This document shows, in pieces, positions 38,429 through 50,900 of a DNA stretch of 64,000 nucleotides (position 1 is its first letter; each line of letters starts with the position of its first letter). The stretch is taken from contig AP031358.1 in the NCBI GenBank assembly GCA_037833965.1, positions 16,624,001 to 16,688,000 of the forward strand, in the 5' to 3' direction. Below the pieces are notes generated by a model, which saw only the letters and a list, made by a program, of their open reading frames with translations, had not been told where the DNA came from and ran no database searches. This stretch comes from Marchantia polymorpha subsp. ruderalis (Eukaryota; Streptophyta; Marchantiopsida; Marchantiales; Marchantiaceae). The translations under genes and the position numbers were made by a program.

Positions 38429-38680
38429 TCAGTGGTTGTAGACTAACAAGAGTCCAAACTCAGGTATCTCTTGGACCTTCATGCACTCCGACCAGATTAT
38501 CTGAGCGCCGAAGGCGTGATGGGAAACGTCGGGATACGGAATGGTGAGTACTTTACGACTCGGATCTTTCAGAGGTACCTCAAAGTACATGCTGTACGAA
38601 GGTCCAGAAGTCAACTGGAAGGCTGTTGTTTTCTTCACTGGGTTTCAGGAAAAGGCTGAATCCATGGCCTTCTTAGCGTG
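38429..38680 (-). pseudogene. Possible protein-coding fragment of unknown family
   Basis: On the minus strand an ordinary, non-repetitive reading frame includes KKTTAFQLTSGPSYSMYFEV and IPYPDVSHHAFGAQIIW. It continues upstream across one in-frame TGA into HAKKAMDSAFS. The composition looks protein-like within DNA that is otherwise non-coding, but I recognise no family. It may be a gene fragment or chance. Confidence 0.2.
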
Positions 38681-39172
38681 TGCCTGACGTGAGTGTGTGG
38701 GTCCCAATTTCCCAAAAGGTCAATCGGTCGCATCTCGTTCTGAATATGCCTATCGAGACGCACACGGCTCAGGCGTCACAGTTAGATTGATTCGGATATT
38801 CTTCTCGTCAGTGCTAGCATTTACCGGATATTCCCCTGAGTTTTCTCCGTCAGCAGTTGAGATCGTAGCTCAGGGCCTACAATTCAGAAAACGCAATGCA
38901 TTAAAGAGTTATGAATTGTAGGATCAAAGCAGAGTCTACTTCCACTGCAGATCCGAGGTCAGGTCCAGCTTCAGGGTGATCACACTCGTCGTGAAAGTGG
39001 ATAGAGATCTGCTGTGAAGCCGGTTGGTTTGGCGTTCCTGGGCTTTGCAATTTAGATTTGTGCTCAGCAGAGTTTTAACTTTTGTCATCTGGAGACAACT
39101 TGAACCCGTACCCAAGTGTACCGAAGTGCTGACATTTTTTGAACATTCTGCTTCTGTCTCAGGTGGAGATTT

Positions 39173-41229
39173 ATGAGCGTCATGACGATCGCCATGCAGG
39201 CACTCTGTTTGTGTCTTGTGCTGGTATTAGTTTTTCAGCCAGCTTTGGCCTATCGTAGGATTGAAGACGATCGCCCTCCAGTACCCGACTCCAAAGGTGA
39301 GTAAGATGTGGTGGCGGTATTTCGGCCTCATTGTGAAGTATTTGGTGTTAACTTGAACTCTTGAGGAGCTTTCAGGAGGTTCGATCATCACCAGCGCGAA
39401 AAGTACCCAAAGCTCCCCTCAGACCCGTCAACCATTCGGTTCATTAAGGATGTGCAAGCTGCACATCTCCCAGAATTGAATCTGCTGTATCTTGCACAGT
39501 GGGAGTGCGTAGTCTCATATGGTTTTTGCATCTGAAATTATGCTTACAATGTGGAGCGGGTGCTATATCAGGGGGGATTGCGAAAGGGCCCAGCAGCAGC
39601 GTCGACTCGTACCTGGTGCCCATCACCGTCGACAATGGAATCTACTTGAAGGCTGTAATCACCGTCGGAGACTCTGCAGACAACGGATATAAGCTGGTTG
39701 GGGTTCCCGATGGTCTTGGAGCCTACGACAACGGCGATGGCTCCTTCACACTGCTGATGAACCACGAGATTCAGAGTGGCAATGGTGCAGTTCGCGCTCA
39801 TGGAGGCAGTGGTGCATTCGTCTCCAAATGGACCATCCGGAAGAAGGATTTCAGAGTCACCCACGGAGAAGACTTGATCAGGAAGGTTTCCACATGGAAC
39901 CGAGACACCAAAGCCTACAACAACCCCGAAACGAGTCCTGCTGTAAACATGAGCAGATTCTGCAGTGCTAACTTGGCTGATCCTTCAGCCTTCTATAACA
40001 AGAAGACCGGCAAGGGTACCAAGGATCGCATTTTCATGAACGGTGAAGAGACAGATGTTGATGGCCGAGCTTTCGCCCACATTGCCACCGGGGATTATGC
40101 TGGACACACCTTTGAACTTCCATACCTGGGTCAAGGAAGCTTTGAGAACCAAGTGGCACATCCTTCCTCGGGTAATTCACTGGCCTCTTGTGCATGCGTG
40201 ATTGGAAATGTGGCGGGTCCTGCAAAGCTTGCAGCTATGAAACCACGAGGACTGATAATTCGGTCAAACTGTTCTACAATTTGATTCTTTAGTGGGGAAT
40301 ACGAAGTGCAAATTTTTTGGGGGGTCTTTGCCGGGTGTAATGATGACTCACATCTGCTCTGGATTATTCTTCGTCATGTAGGGGACAAAACTGTGGTGAT
40401 TGGTCTGGATGATGGTGGTCACAACCGTGTATTCGTGTACGTTGGTGAAAAGAAGTACGTGGGCAATCCTATTGAGCGAGCAGGACTTACGAACGGAAAG
40501 CTGTATGTGATCGCTGCGGAAGGGATTGCTGATGAAATTGTTGACGGTGGCAACTTGAAGGCCCACGACAAGCGACGATTCAAGTGTCAGTTGGTAGGAA
40601 ATGGTGATATGTCGGGCCGGTTTGGAACTGGAACTGAGGTAGAGAAGTTGTATCTTCCCTTCAACAACACAAAGGCCGCTCCAATCCCCAACACCAAGTT
40701 TGATCGTCCAGAAGATGGTTCCTGGGATCCATCTAACCGCAAAGACTTCTACTTCGCCACTACATCGACATTCAACGTCACAGGCCGTCATTCCCGACTC
40801 TGGAGACTGAGATTTGACGATCCTACTCTGCGTTCCTCTCTGGAAGGCACAATCGAGGTGATGGTCAATGGACCAGATGGTAACGACCGCAGTGGGCCCA
40901 AAATGATGGACAACATCGGCATCACCAAGAGGGGAGAGATCATCATCAAGGAGGACCTTGGAAAAAATGTTTTCTTATCTCGTGTTTGGCGCTACAACTT
41001 GAGAACAGACAAATTGGACATTATCTCCCAACACAACCCGGCCCTCTTCAGCGGTCCTGTCCCTGTTAAGACCACCGATGAAGAATCGTCAGGAGTCATC
41101 AGCATGGATGATTTGTTGGGCCTCGGTTGGTATCTGGGAGATGTGCAGGCACACAGGACTCTTCCCAACCCCTTGGTTGAGGATGGTCAACTGTATGCCA
41201 TGTACGTGCCGCCATACTCACAGAAATAG
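39173..41229 (+). CDS. Secreted PhoX-like (DUF839) phosphatase
   Basis: Three exons: 39173-39296, 39572-40171, 40382-41229; 523 codons plus stop. Residues 1-26 form a clear signal peptide (Met-rich start, a Leu/Val core, cleavage after QPALA), so the protein enters the secretory pathway. The rest matches the PhoX/DUF839 family of Ca/Fe-dependent beta-propeller alkaline phosphatases known in bacteria and algae. It has LLMNHE (residues 102-107), FENQVAHPSSGDKTVVIGLDD, FDRPEDGSWDP (348-358) and a late GWYLGDVQAH. Acidic residues in NHE and RPED correspond to conserved metal-binding positions of the family. A role in scavenging phosphate from external phosphoesters is inferred. Exons 1 and 2 end in phase 1 and every junction is GT...AG. 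The start is the first of three closely spaced in-frame ATGs. Enzymatic activity is not proven by sequence. Confidence 0.82.
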
Positions 41230-42081
41230 GATTTCACGTCATCCATCAGCTCTTTCAATTTTATCACAGAAGTCCCATCCTCCGGGATCAAAGAGGTAGT
41301 CATAACAGTGGTTTGCGATATTTTCTTTGTAGAAACGCGAAATCCAGGATTGGGAATTGTTTTGCCAACAAATTTGTTCTCCTTCAAAACAGAGGAATTT
41401 GTATGCATGTTAGTATCTTCAGCGGATCTTAGGGTCCTGTATTTGGGGTCATTTGTACTCTGACAACGTGACACACGAGTAAAAATAAAAATAAAGACTC
41501 TGGATGAATTACATCCATTAATGTCATTAAGATACGTATTATGGACTGTGTGCAGAATCAAATGAATGATTTAGTCTTAGCATCTACTCACCAATTTCAC
41601 GGTTGCAGATTGAAATGATATTGTCTTAAGATGAGTCAAATAAGTAGAAGCTGAACAGAGTATGTCGAGGAAGAATTTGTTCACTGAGTTGATGCCTGGT
41701 TGCTTGATAGATATTAAAGTGACTGACTGACTTATTTAGTTTTTGAAGTGCACATTGAGTACAGATTAAATCGCTTGTGATTTCATTCGCGACCTTCAGA
41801 TCTTCAGGTATTCAGTCTAGCGCTCTGCTAACTGACTCCGGCTGTCATGAGAAGCCTGAGAGCCGTCCGTATATCATCAGCCTCTCCCAGCAGTAGAGTA
41901 GAATATTTTACGGTGTACAAAGGACGAAGACAATGATAAAGAGATTTGGAAAGCTGAGCATGTTGTAACGAGTATGACATGAAATCTTCGTTGCAGTGAG
42001 CGTTGATCAGACACGGGATCCTCGGCTTGACGCTCTCCCATTGAGTTATCGTCGCGGCTCCAGCTTTCATGAGAAGCTTGT

Positions 42082-42250
42082 TTGTAACACTTAGCAGTTG
42101 AGGTAAACAGTACAATGATCATAATTGAAAGAAAATATGAAGAAGTGACAAAGCAACTAACTAGCTTGTAACACTTAGCAGTTGAGGTAAACAGTACAAT
42201 GATCATAATTGAAAGAAAATATGAAGAAAGTGACAAAGCAACTAACTAGC
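42082..42250. repeat. Tandem duplication, period 84-85 bp, two copies
   Basis: TTGTAACACTTAGCAGTTGA begins at 42082 and again at 42166. Both copies continue through AATATGAAGAA and GTGACAAAGCAACTAACTAG. They differ by essentially one inserted A, so the duplication is very recent. Confidence 0.85.
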
Positions 42251-42714
42251 AAGACTGAGCAAGACATGTTGAGTTCGACGTTCGGAGCTGATTCGTGATT
42301 TTTCCTAACGATCCAACAGATCACCATCTCCTAGCGACCCAAATGCTGACGCTCTCTGTAAGTTGAGCTGTTCACTCCGCCAACAAACAATGTGGTTGGA
42401 TCCTGGACTCGAGTAATTTGTTCGGGAGCAAGGGTTCCTAACCATCTAGACAATTACGAATTGGATACGCATGATTGCAGTATAAATAAATTCACCACCT
42501 CAACTGCTGTAGGAACAAGCCTACCTTCTGTACACTGGAGACCCGAATGGTGCGCCTTCTGTACCCATGCTGTGTCTTCAGATTCAAGCGCTAATCTCCT
42601 GATCGCAAAACCTGATTGCAATCATGTCGATTTGAGTTCCGACGACCGAGTGCCACTGATTGGAATGCCAGGATAACTGGTATATCACAATTTTACACAA
42701 TTGTTTCAGCTCAA

Positions 42715-42903
42715 TCAAAACCCCGATGAATTCCTCAAGGATGATGGCACATGAGCGGAGAAGATTGAAGAAAACACTCCCGATAAGAATAGGACATTCC
42801 GCAAATCTGGAGCCAAGCAGCCATGGTGGGAACAAACAAACACCGAAAGCAAGAGTAACGTCAAAAGAAGGCGCACGGCAGGCGTGGCACGAAAAGCTCG
42901 CAT
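42715..42903 (-). CDS. Possible small secreted peptide
   Basis: The minus-strand frame starts with ATG at 42903 and encodes 62 residues. The first 27 look like a signal peptide: MRAFRATP, then VRLLLTLLLLSVFVCS. The rest (LAPDLRNVLFLSGVF and a Ser-rich tail) resembles no known plant peptide family. The frame could be a complete small gene, the first exon of a spliced gene, or chance. Confidence 0.2.
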   Translation of the reverse strand: MRAFRATPAVRLLLTLLLLSVFVCSHHGCLAPDLRNVLFLSGVFSSIFSAHVPSSLRNSSGF

Positions 42904-43449
42904 GTATTAAGCCAACCCAGGGAAGAACCAGTCGAAGAAGTAAAACATCTTGCCAGGATTATATCGGGGACGACTTCGGAAGGCCAGGCAGGCTTGCTAG
43001 AGAGGTTAAATAGATACTTCTTAGAGTTGTATGTATGTACTTCGTTGCGGTTCTTTCGAGAGTGGTCCCGGCGAAGAGCCCAAACATGTTCGCCTATTCT
43101 ATGCCTTCTCTAATCATCAGCATTTCACTCCAATGAATCTCAACTTTTCCAGAAGCGAATTGTGAGGTACAGAATCAGTTCAGACGAGTCACTGACACTC
43201 TGCAGAAGCTGTTGGACTTCCCAGTACATGAGTCACGATTCCTTTCAAAGCCAAAAATACATGCAAAATATTGAAAATCAGTATCGTGCTCATACCATCT
43301 GTAATAATCTAGATTGTTGGGATATGTTACCCAGACGAACCTCGTCTAGTCCACTTGTCCGAAGGTGCTCCTAGCCAGGGTTGTCTCAACTGGGAGGTCT
43401 TCATTATGGAAACGCCAGAGCCGTGCATTCGATCTAACCCAGGCCTCGT

Positions 43450-44635
43450 AAGGCCTGGGAATTCCCATAATTATCGAAATTCATTTGAAATGTGGATTCT
43501 AATTTTTTTAATTTTGGGATTTACTCGGAAAAATACTTTATTACTCGATTCTGATCTAGATATGAGTTAGATAAATTGTATTTGAGATATATGAAAGAGT
43601 TATTTCAATCAGATGATAAGAACAGTAAGCAATAATTGCAAAACAGATATCACTCTCTGATTCTTCTTCGTAAAAGCTCAGCTTTTACTTTTGAACGTGG
43701 TAGAAGGTCCAATCCCTTGACTGAATATGTACGCACCTGCACCTTCCATTCTCTCCTCCACAGCACAAGCAGAAACGTTTGCTGCTTGGCATGAGTAAGC
43801 AATGCGCATGCCAAGTAGCATGTTCTGTTCTTGAAAGCCGCCAGGCTTGAAGAGATGCGTAGATCAACTTTATTCTCCTGCAAACTGTCAAGATCAATAC
43901 AGCAAGAGTTTGAGATGAACATTGTCGCCTACACCGCACCGGGTTTATTACTGCTCTTATGTCAAACAAGTAACTTCGCATGAGCAAAAGCTCCAATAGT
44001 TTTCAAATAATCAATATTGCTCACAAATCCAACGAACTGGCAACTGGTTTCCCACAACGGTAAATCTTATCCAAGCACAGGGTAGCAGCTGCTCAGTTCA
44101 TGCCATGCCATAAGTTATAAACTTCTAAAACCACCACGAACTTCACGAAAATCATTATTATTCCACTCAATATGTTTTCCCAATCAATCTAAACTACTCA
44201 TCCAAATTAGTAAACCAAGCAATTCAACAACAGTGAAAAATAGCCTGTATCAATTGAAACAAGTGCTTCATGTCTGAGTTGCCCTCGAAACACCAAATTG
44301 CACCAAATTCTCTTGTGTTATCTATCAACGATACTTGCTGACATCCACTGAAAGTGATAAGAGTGACCATCCACCTAAACCTTCACATTGAAATCTTCCA
44401 CCCAATTCGACTGATGAGAATTAATATCCATGTGAAACCTAAAACTCCACACTGAAATTTTACAAACGCACATAAGACGCGATTGAAACTTTAAAAACTC
44501 ACATGAATTCAACTCATTTGAAATCTTGAGAAGCTTGAAACCTGAAGTTTTGAACTTGATTTAAAGAACTTCTTTGAGGTATTACAAATTTCAAAAATTT
44601 TACAAACACACATGGATTGAACTCAATTGCTCGTG
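43450..44635. other. Left part of the AT-rich block
   Basis: No supported gene. The minus-strand frames at 43650-43996 overlap in different frames and have no recognisable domain. Confidence 0.35.
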
Positions 44636-46643
44636 CTATTTACTTTGGAATATAACTTCAAGTGACAGGTTGGTCGATGTAGTGCAATGATCATACCTTT
44701 CACATCTCAGTATGGAAAAATCAAATTCCAATGAACGAGTGTTGGCAAATGCAACAGTCAATCCTCCACAAAATCTACGTAAATAATCAAATCGATCATT
44801 CAAATCGTTGAAGGTTGTGGCATGGTCATACTTATAGATTTGATCTCTTACTTCCGCCTCTAAGTTGTAAGCATGAAAAAATCGTTTGTGATTTTTCTTT
44901 TCAGTTATATCGACATAATACTTGCTCCAAAATTGTTCCATGCAATCACGATATGGATCGAGAATATTCGTAACAAATTCTCAAGTACGCATCTTAATTA
45001 ATTTGCAAAACATTACTTGAGGTGTCACATCCATTTGGGTCTCGTTTTGAATGCATCTTTTTGCTTCAACATTAAGAATGTCTTCAATTAGTTGAAAACT
45101 GCAATCATCAATTTTCTTTACAATTTTCATCATTTCATATGGAATTATGCTCTAAAACAAATCTCGGCCCAAGATCCTTGATTATGAATGTGAAAAATTA
45201 CATCATTTATTGTAATCCACCATCGTCCACGCCGGCAATACTCATCATCGTCTGCCATCATCATGTAATTGACATTCGTTTTAATTTCTTGAATTTCTAG
45301 GCTGCACAAATTGATTATCAATTTGTTGATTTCAATTTGCTGTTGCAACAAAATCATATCTCTTGTTTGTAAAATAACCAATGTCATAAGACATTTTTAT
45401 AACCCATGAACAATAATCGCCGTGATGATCCATCAAGACTGCGACGGAGCAGAAACATGATGTTTCTGTTCGATGTGAACAAGCAAACGCTGATGTGTGT
45501 CAATCATCCAACAAGTCATGTTTTCAAAATGTGCCCAACGATTTGTATCCTTTGGACATCTGCTGCCCAACTCACTAATATTTTTTGATTGTTGTCGGAG
45601 GTGTATATAAAAAGCATGAGCCACTTTGTAATATTCGACCCCCTTGTAGACTGTTGGTATCTTATTTGATCACAAGATCAATCTGATGAGGATTACATCA
45701 TATACAAAAAATTAGATGAGTAGTTTCTTTGTCAAGAAGAATCACAATTTCATCAACATATCACATATTTGTTCTCTCATCATTAGTACATTATAGTGCT
45801 AGAGTTTGTAAAGAAAATTCATGATTGTCATAATCATAGTCATCAGATCAATCGCTGCGTGAGGATCAAAATGAGAAATCACGACTAGGTGCATATTATC
45901 AAGTTTAACTTTGACGCACACCCGAAAGCGCATGTTGAGGAAAGTTGTGCCCTAATGTTTGCTTTCATCAAATGCCAAATGAAAGTCCACACCTCAGTAT
46001 GTGCTAGAATATTTGCAATAATTTGAAGTTTCGTGCCAACAATAATGCAGATTTACTCATCTACTTTGTCATCATTCAATCTTGCCAATATTACGTTCTT
46101 GTGGTGTGTTCAATGATGCTTGATCACAACTACCGTTTGACAAAATGAAAGAACTATTAATGTGTGATCAATGCAAAGATTGAATCAATATATGTTTTAA
46201 ATTATGACACAATGGTAACCATCTTCCTGAATCTTGAAAAATTTCATAGCATTGACTAGAATAATCAGCTCCTTGTCTTCCATCTCATCATCTTATGTAT
46301 TGAAGAACATTTTCCAGATATTCTTCAAAATTGAAGCTTTTATTGTGAATATAAACGTTATAAATTTTTTGTTGAAATAGGATTTAACATTCCATGTTAC
46401 ATTCAAGAAATATTTCTTCTTCTTCTTCTTCCTTGATAAAGCTTAATATTTGGTCCATGCATTTGCATGTTGTACTTGATGATGATTTCGGTACAATTTG
46501 AGACAAAAGTTCTGCCACACCATGACGTTTTGTGTACGTTGTCTCTTCACTTCTTCGTCCTTTCGCTCTTTGCTATGGTGAACGCAAAATAGACATTGTA
46601 CTGATGTAATCTTTTTTTTCGTATCAATGTGAGTGATTTGCAA
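44636..46643 (-). pseudogene. Decayed zinc-finger hAT-like transposase
   Basis: Read from 46643 downward, fragments appear in the order expected of one transposase-like protein. A zinc-finger start has VQCLFCVHHSKER and later YRNHHQVQHANAWTKY (46443-46643). An RNase-H-like start has VDFHLAFDESKH and LNMRFRV (near 45990-45900, with an in-frame TAG at 45952). A central block has RWAHFENMTCWM and HVSAPSQS followed by TGA then WII (45433-45624). INDVIFHIHNQGSWAE ends at 45145. After a frame change, the C-terminal region reads RRFCGGLTVAFANTRSLEFD, FSILRCERYD and LSLEVIF (44636-44941). Several stops and frame changes make it non-functional. These blocks recall a zinc-finger hAT-like family common in bryophyte genomes; the assignment is from memory of the motifs. 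No terminal repeats were located. Confidence 0.68.
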
Positions 46644-47334
46644 TCCGAATTTTAATTTGCGCTTGGATTGAAAAGAAGTTGGATTTTTTTAAATTTTTGT
46701 AGCAACAATTGCCAATTTAGAACTCGACATCACCACACATAATATCACAGAATCTCTGTCTCAATAGAAATTATGTCAGGACGCAAAAAAAGTCGTGAAA
46801 CAACGGTGGGTAAAAACAAGACATTATTATTGATGTATGTGGCAAGTCCGAAAGAGAAGATTATGTGTCGATTTCGTGGCAAGTTTGAGGAAGACAATGA
46901 CTACTTGTCTAACAGAGACAAAGCCATATGTTGGTTTTTGTGACAAGTTCAATAGAGACAAAAACTACGTGGCATATTATCAATGGAGGCAAAAGCAAAA
47001 GTGTGTCGTTTTGAACCCGTGCTAAAAAAAAAGTTTCAATTATGATACTAATGGCGTACTTAATTTATGGACGCCGCGAGTTTTAATTTTGGTCAATTCT
47101 AGTATTCTGGAGACTAATCTCAGAATTTAGGAGGCATGATCTAATCTCATCTCAGCAATGAGAGTGTAGTCATTGTTGCCATTCTGCTAAAGTGAGAACC
47201 AAGTTGCCTCAGTGTATGGATCTCGGATATGTCAGTTACTCTGCTCTATTTATTTACTTCAATTATAATATACATGTCATCCAATTATACATTTATTCTT
47301 CTAAGCTAGCATTCTTGATTAAACAAAATCATCT

Positions 47335-47400
47335 ATACTTTTCCAAATCACACTGTAGAAGTACAAATTTTATTTGTGTCAGTGTGATTTGGAAAAGTAT
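47335..47400. repeat. 21-bp perfect inverted repeat with folding loop
   Basis: ATACTTTTCCAAATCACACT plus G (47335-47355) pairs exactly with C plus AGTGTGATTTGGAAAAGTAT (47380-47400). The 24-nt spacer contains ACAAAT and ATTTGT, which can pair further. The whole forms an unusually complete hairpin of about 66 nt. Confidence 0.75.
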
Positions 47401-47865
47401 ATCTATAGTCATCTTTATTTTTGATGACTGTCTTGCTTTGCTAGATGTAATCATCTTACTCCATTCACTATATAAGCTTACTAGTTTTCCTTCAAGTTTT
47501 CTTTTAATATCTTGGTTGTTAGTTTAAGATGTGTAAGATCTTTACTATTCTCAAAATATATAGATGATCATATGTAAACATTATGGTCAAAATGTCATAT
47601 TGCAATTGAGACAAATCTATTTTGTGCTCCAACATATCTTCAAGATTGTGTCCACCATAGATACCATCAGCAAAATACAACAACAAACCTCTGATAGAAG
47701 ATGTGTTTGCTTGACTTGAAACTAAAAAGAAGGTGCACATCACTTTACTGTAGTTTCTTCACACTTGTCTGCGCACAAATACTCCTCTTAATTTTCATCT
47801 AAGTAGAAGAAATCTAAGAAGATTTTTCATTTCTAATTGATTGGAAGTCTACATATAGAATATAC

Positions 47866-47905
47866 AGAGCTTCCATAAATTCTATATAGAGCTTCCATAA
47901 ATTCT
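47866..47905. repeat. Tandem duplication, period 22 bp
   Basis: AGAGCTTCCATAAATTCT occurs at 47866 and again at 47888. Confidence 0.7.
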
Positions 47906-50900
47906 CGATTTGCATTTTGTTCTTTCTGATTTTGGTAATGGACAACTCATATATGACACAGTTTAGAAGTTACAAACATAATACTCTTTGTTACTCAACT
48001 TGAGGAGCATAATATTATCCGCAAGCTCATTATGTGACAAAAACTTCCTTGAATGATTCATCCTGCAGGGTGATGATATCTTGTTCTGCCCTTGCCCCTG
48101 TGTGCATTGTGAAGATCTATCGATATTTATCAAGTGATATCAAGTTAAATGCTAATTGAAAAATATATTTGTGCGTAATAAGCGATTATCTTATTGGATT
48201 TACGGAGCACGGAGGAAATCAATTGATGTGATCTCACTGTAACGCAAATTTATTTATCGGAACCATCACTTATTGTTCTATACAATGGAATTTCACGGAC
48301 CGCACACGTCACTCATGTTCCAATATCAACGTTGCAGTATCAAAGGATAAAAAGATGACTATGATGGAAGAAACATGTTTTTGAGTGCGTAGAAAGATTG
48401 TACAATTCTTAGACGTTCTATGGACAGGTGAGTGTCAATGCATTGATCTAGTAGCTGGCGAGCTCCACCCGCGAGGTGATCACTCTCGCTCCTGTCAAAA
48501 ACGTGAATGCCCGCAGCATGATTGCCAAAATGCATGACGTGTATTGTTCGTGAAACATAGTGAGCCCGAGTTCAATTTTCGTTAGATTCTTATAGATAGT
48601 TTGGCGGTAAGAAAGTGACTTGAACCAGAACTTCAGTCTAGCTGGATTTGGTTTGGATGAATTGTATATGAGTATTCTCGTCGTAAAGAAGGAGAGTTTT
48701 CTTTCTGATTCTCTCACAGCGTCAATGCTGCAGATTGCAAAGATATGACAGAGACATGATATTCAATAGATGGTTCACTTAAGACATCATAGCGGGCATG
48801 TATACAAATTTAACTTCAAACAAGCTTCACATCATATCAGAAGAAATGAAATCCAGTCGGAAGTTAGTGTTGAGACTTGTGTTAGTACTCGCATTGATCT
48901 CAAGGTTATCTGCGCATTTGGTAGCATAAATAATAACATAGATTCAACTAACTTGGAACTTCCAAGCGGTCACTTTCCCACAATATAGCCCGTAGTATGT
49001 AGTTACAATAATTTTTTGTTGGACTTGGTGACGGTGTGAAGTCGATGGATCCTATCGGGTAAAACTATACATGATCGATTTCATCAAGCCATTTGTTTTG
49101 CGATAGGTTCCCATGAAGTAGTTTTCTCGGGAGCGTGCAAATTCGTCAAATTACATTGAAAAATAAGGTTTCTTTTTTCTTCTAAAACTCATAAAATACT
49201 ACAAGAGATCACAATCTTTTCCATCATCGCCATGTTTTCATAATAATCTTGTTCAAGATGGTGATGATGAACAAGAGTATGTAAATACTTCTTGGTTATT
49301 TCCAAGTAATCCAACACACAGGTTGTGGTACATTTGGATCGATATAAGCTTCAAATAGTATACTCCAAGCACAAGCTTTAAGACTTTCTGCAAGATATAG
49401 TTGGAAGTGAAAGCTTCACGAAAAAAATAAATTTTAAAACATGTAACACATTCAAATATATATCATCTAACTTTTTCTGAAATTTGATACTTGTATCAAT
49501 TTTCAAAAATTAAAGAAGATTTATTTTTACCTTTTCATGATTTTTTCTCTTTAAAAGAATCAAATAATTGAAGTGATTGAGATTGACAATGATATCAAAC
49601 AAATTATTTGAAGACATTACAATAAACTCTCAAAATCCTTGATTTTTTCAGTGGTGATTTGTATCCAATTCCTATTTTTTCACCATTCTTTTTGACTGAT
49701 AAATTTGATATTAACTAGATCAAATTAGTCTCATTAAACATCTTCATTTCAGCTAAAATTCAGAATATCAACATAGTATGGAATCAAGAGTCTTAATACT
49801 TGCTAACATCTTTCAAACAGAAAAAATGTCCCTCTACTCATGATATATATTAGATATTACAGTTGATGGAGCTAAATTTGAACCCCAAAAATCCACGAAC
49901 ATAAATCACCCAAAATTACATGTTTACAATTTCTGTTACTGTCGGAAGACTATACTCAAGGTTAAGCACTTTACTCTAGTGAGTTACACGTCCCAATATT
50001 GCGTAAAACCCTAGCACCAATATATGTCACTATTGGGAGGTTTAACTGTCACATACACAGTTAAAACAAACTCTAGTTATTTTTTAGGTATAGATGAGTA
50101 GTGTACTGACATGATTAGACTACCGAATCAACTCTTCAAAGCGACAAGATTTGAAAGGGGGCTCTGACCAGCTAAGAGTTTAACCATTTGATACATCAAA
50201 ACAAACTCATTAGGTTCTCTTGCACAATTGCAGTTCAAACTAATGAGTGCCGTCGGATTCTAAGTTCAACTTTACTCGTGTGGTCTCCAATGGCAGTGAA
50301 GAAGCCGAAGTATGAAAGAGTCTTCCAGTCTAAAATAATCAACTGAAAAAAGCATTGGAGTCAATGCACTGTGCATTGTACTTGCTTGCCAAGGTATCAC
50401 AAAATAAAGTGTCCAGCCCACCATCTTCAGTGTTTTCAGTACAAGACATGTTTTCAGTACAAGACAGGCGGAAGTGGAAATTAATATTCTAAACAATTTC
50501 TAGGAGTAAAAAATAATATTATGAACAATTTTTAGTTGAGGTTAGACAACTTATAAGATATGTAAGAATTGTGGATCACTGAGAACCAAGGAAAATTGTT
50601 GTTAGCTTTTGAGAATACCTTGCAGTAAGAGTCAAGGTGTAGTGCTTGTTTCATCAAAAGTGTTTCTTATTAATACATCAGATTTTATCATTGAATACTT
50701 GCAGAATCTAACAACTTTGGGCAGTACCGACTTTGAGTATACACAACAGAGTAACCAAATACCTCTCGAAAAAAAAGTAAGAAAAAAATTTTAAGTAGTT
50801 CTTTACAAGAGCTGCTTGTAATTTGTTGGGACATATTTCTTTCTAATATTTGGCTGCATTCCGAACTGAATGAGGAATGAGGTTGAGAATATGTCTTTAT

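Larger units (their letters stand above)
41230..43450. other. Intergenic region downstream of the PhoX-like gene
   Basis: It contains the 3' UTR, an 84-bp tandem duplication (42082-42250) and a minus-strand frame with a signal-peptide-like start (42715-42903). No recognised gene. Confidence 0.35.
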
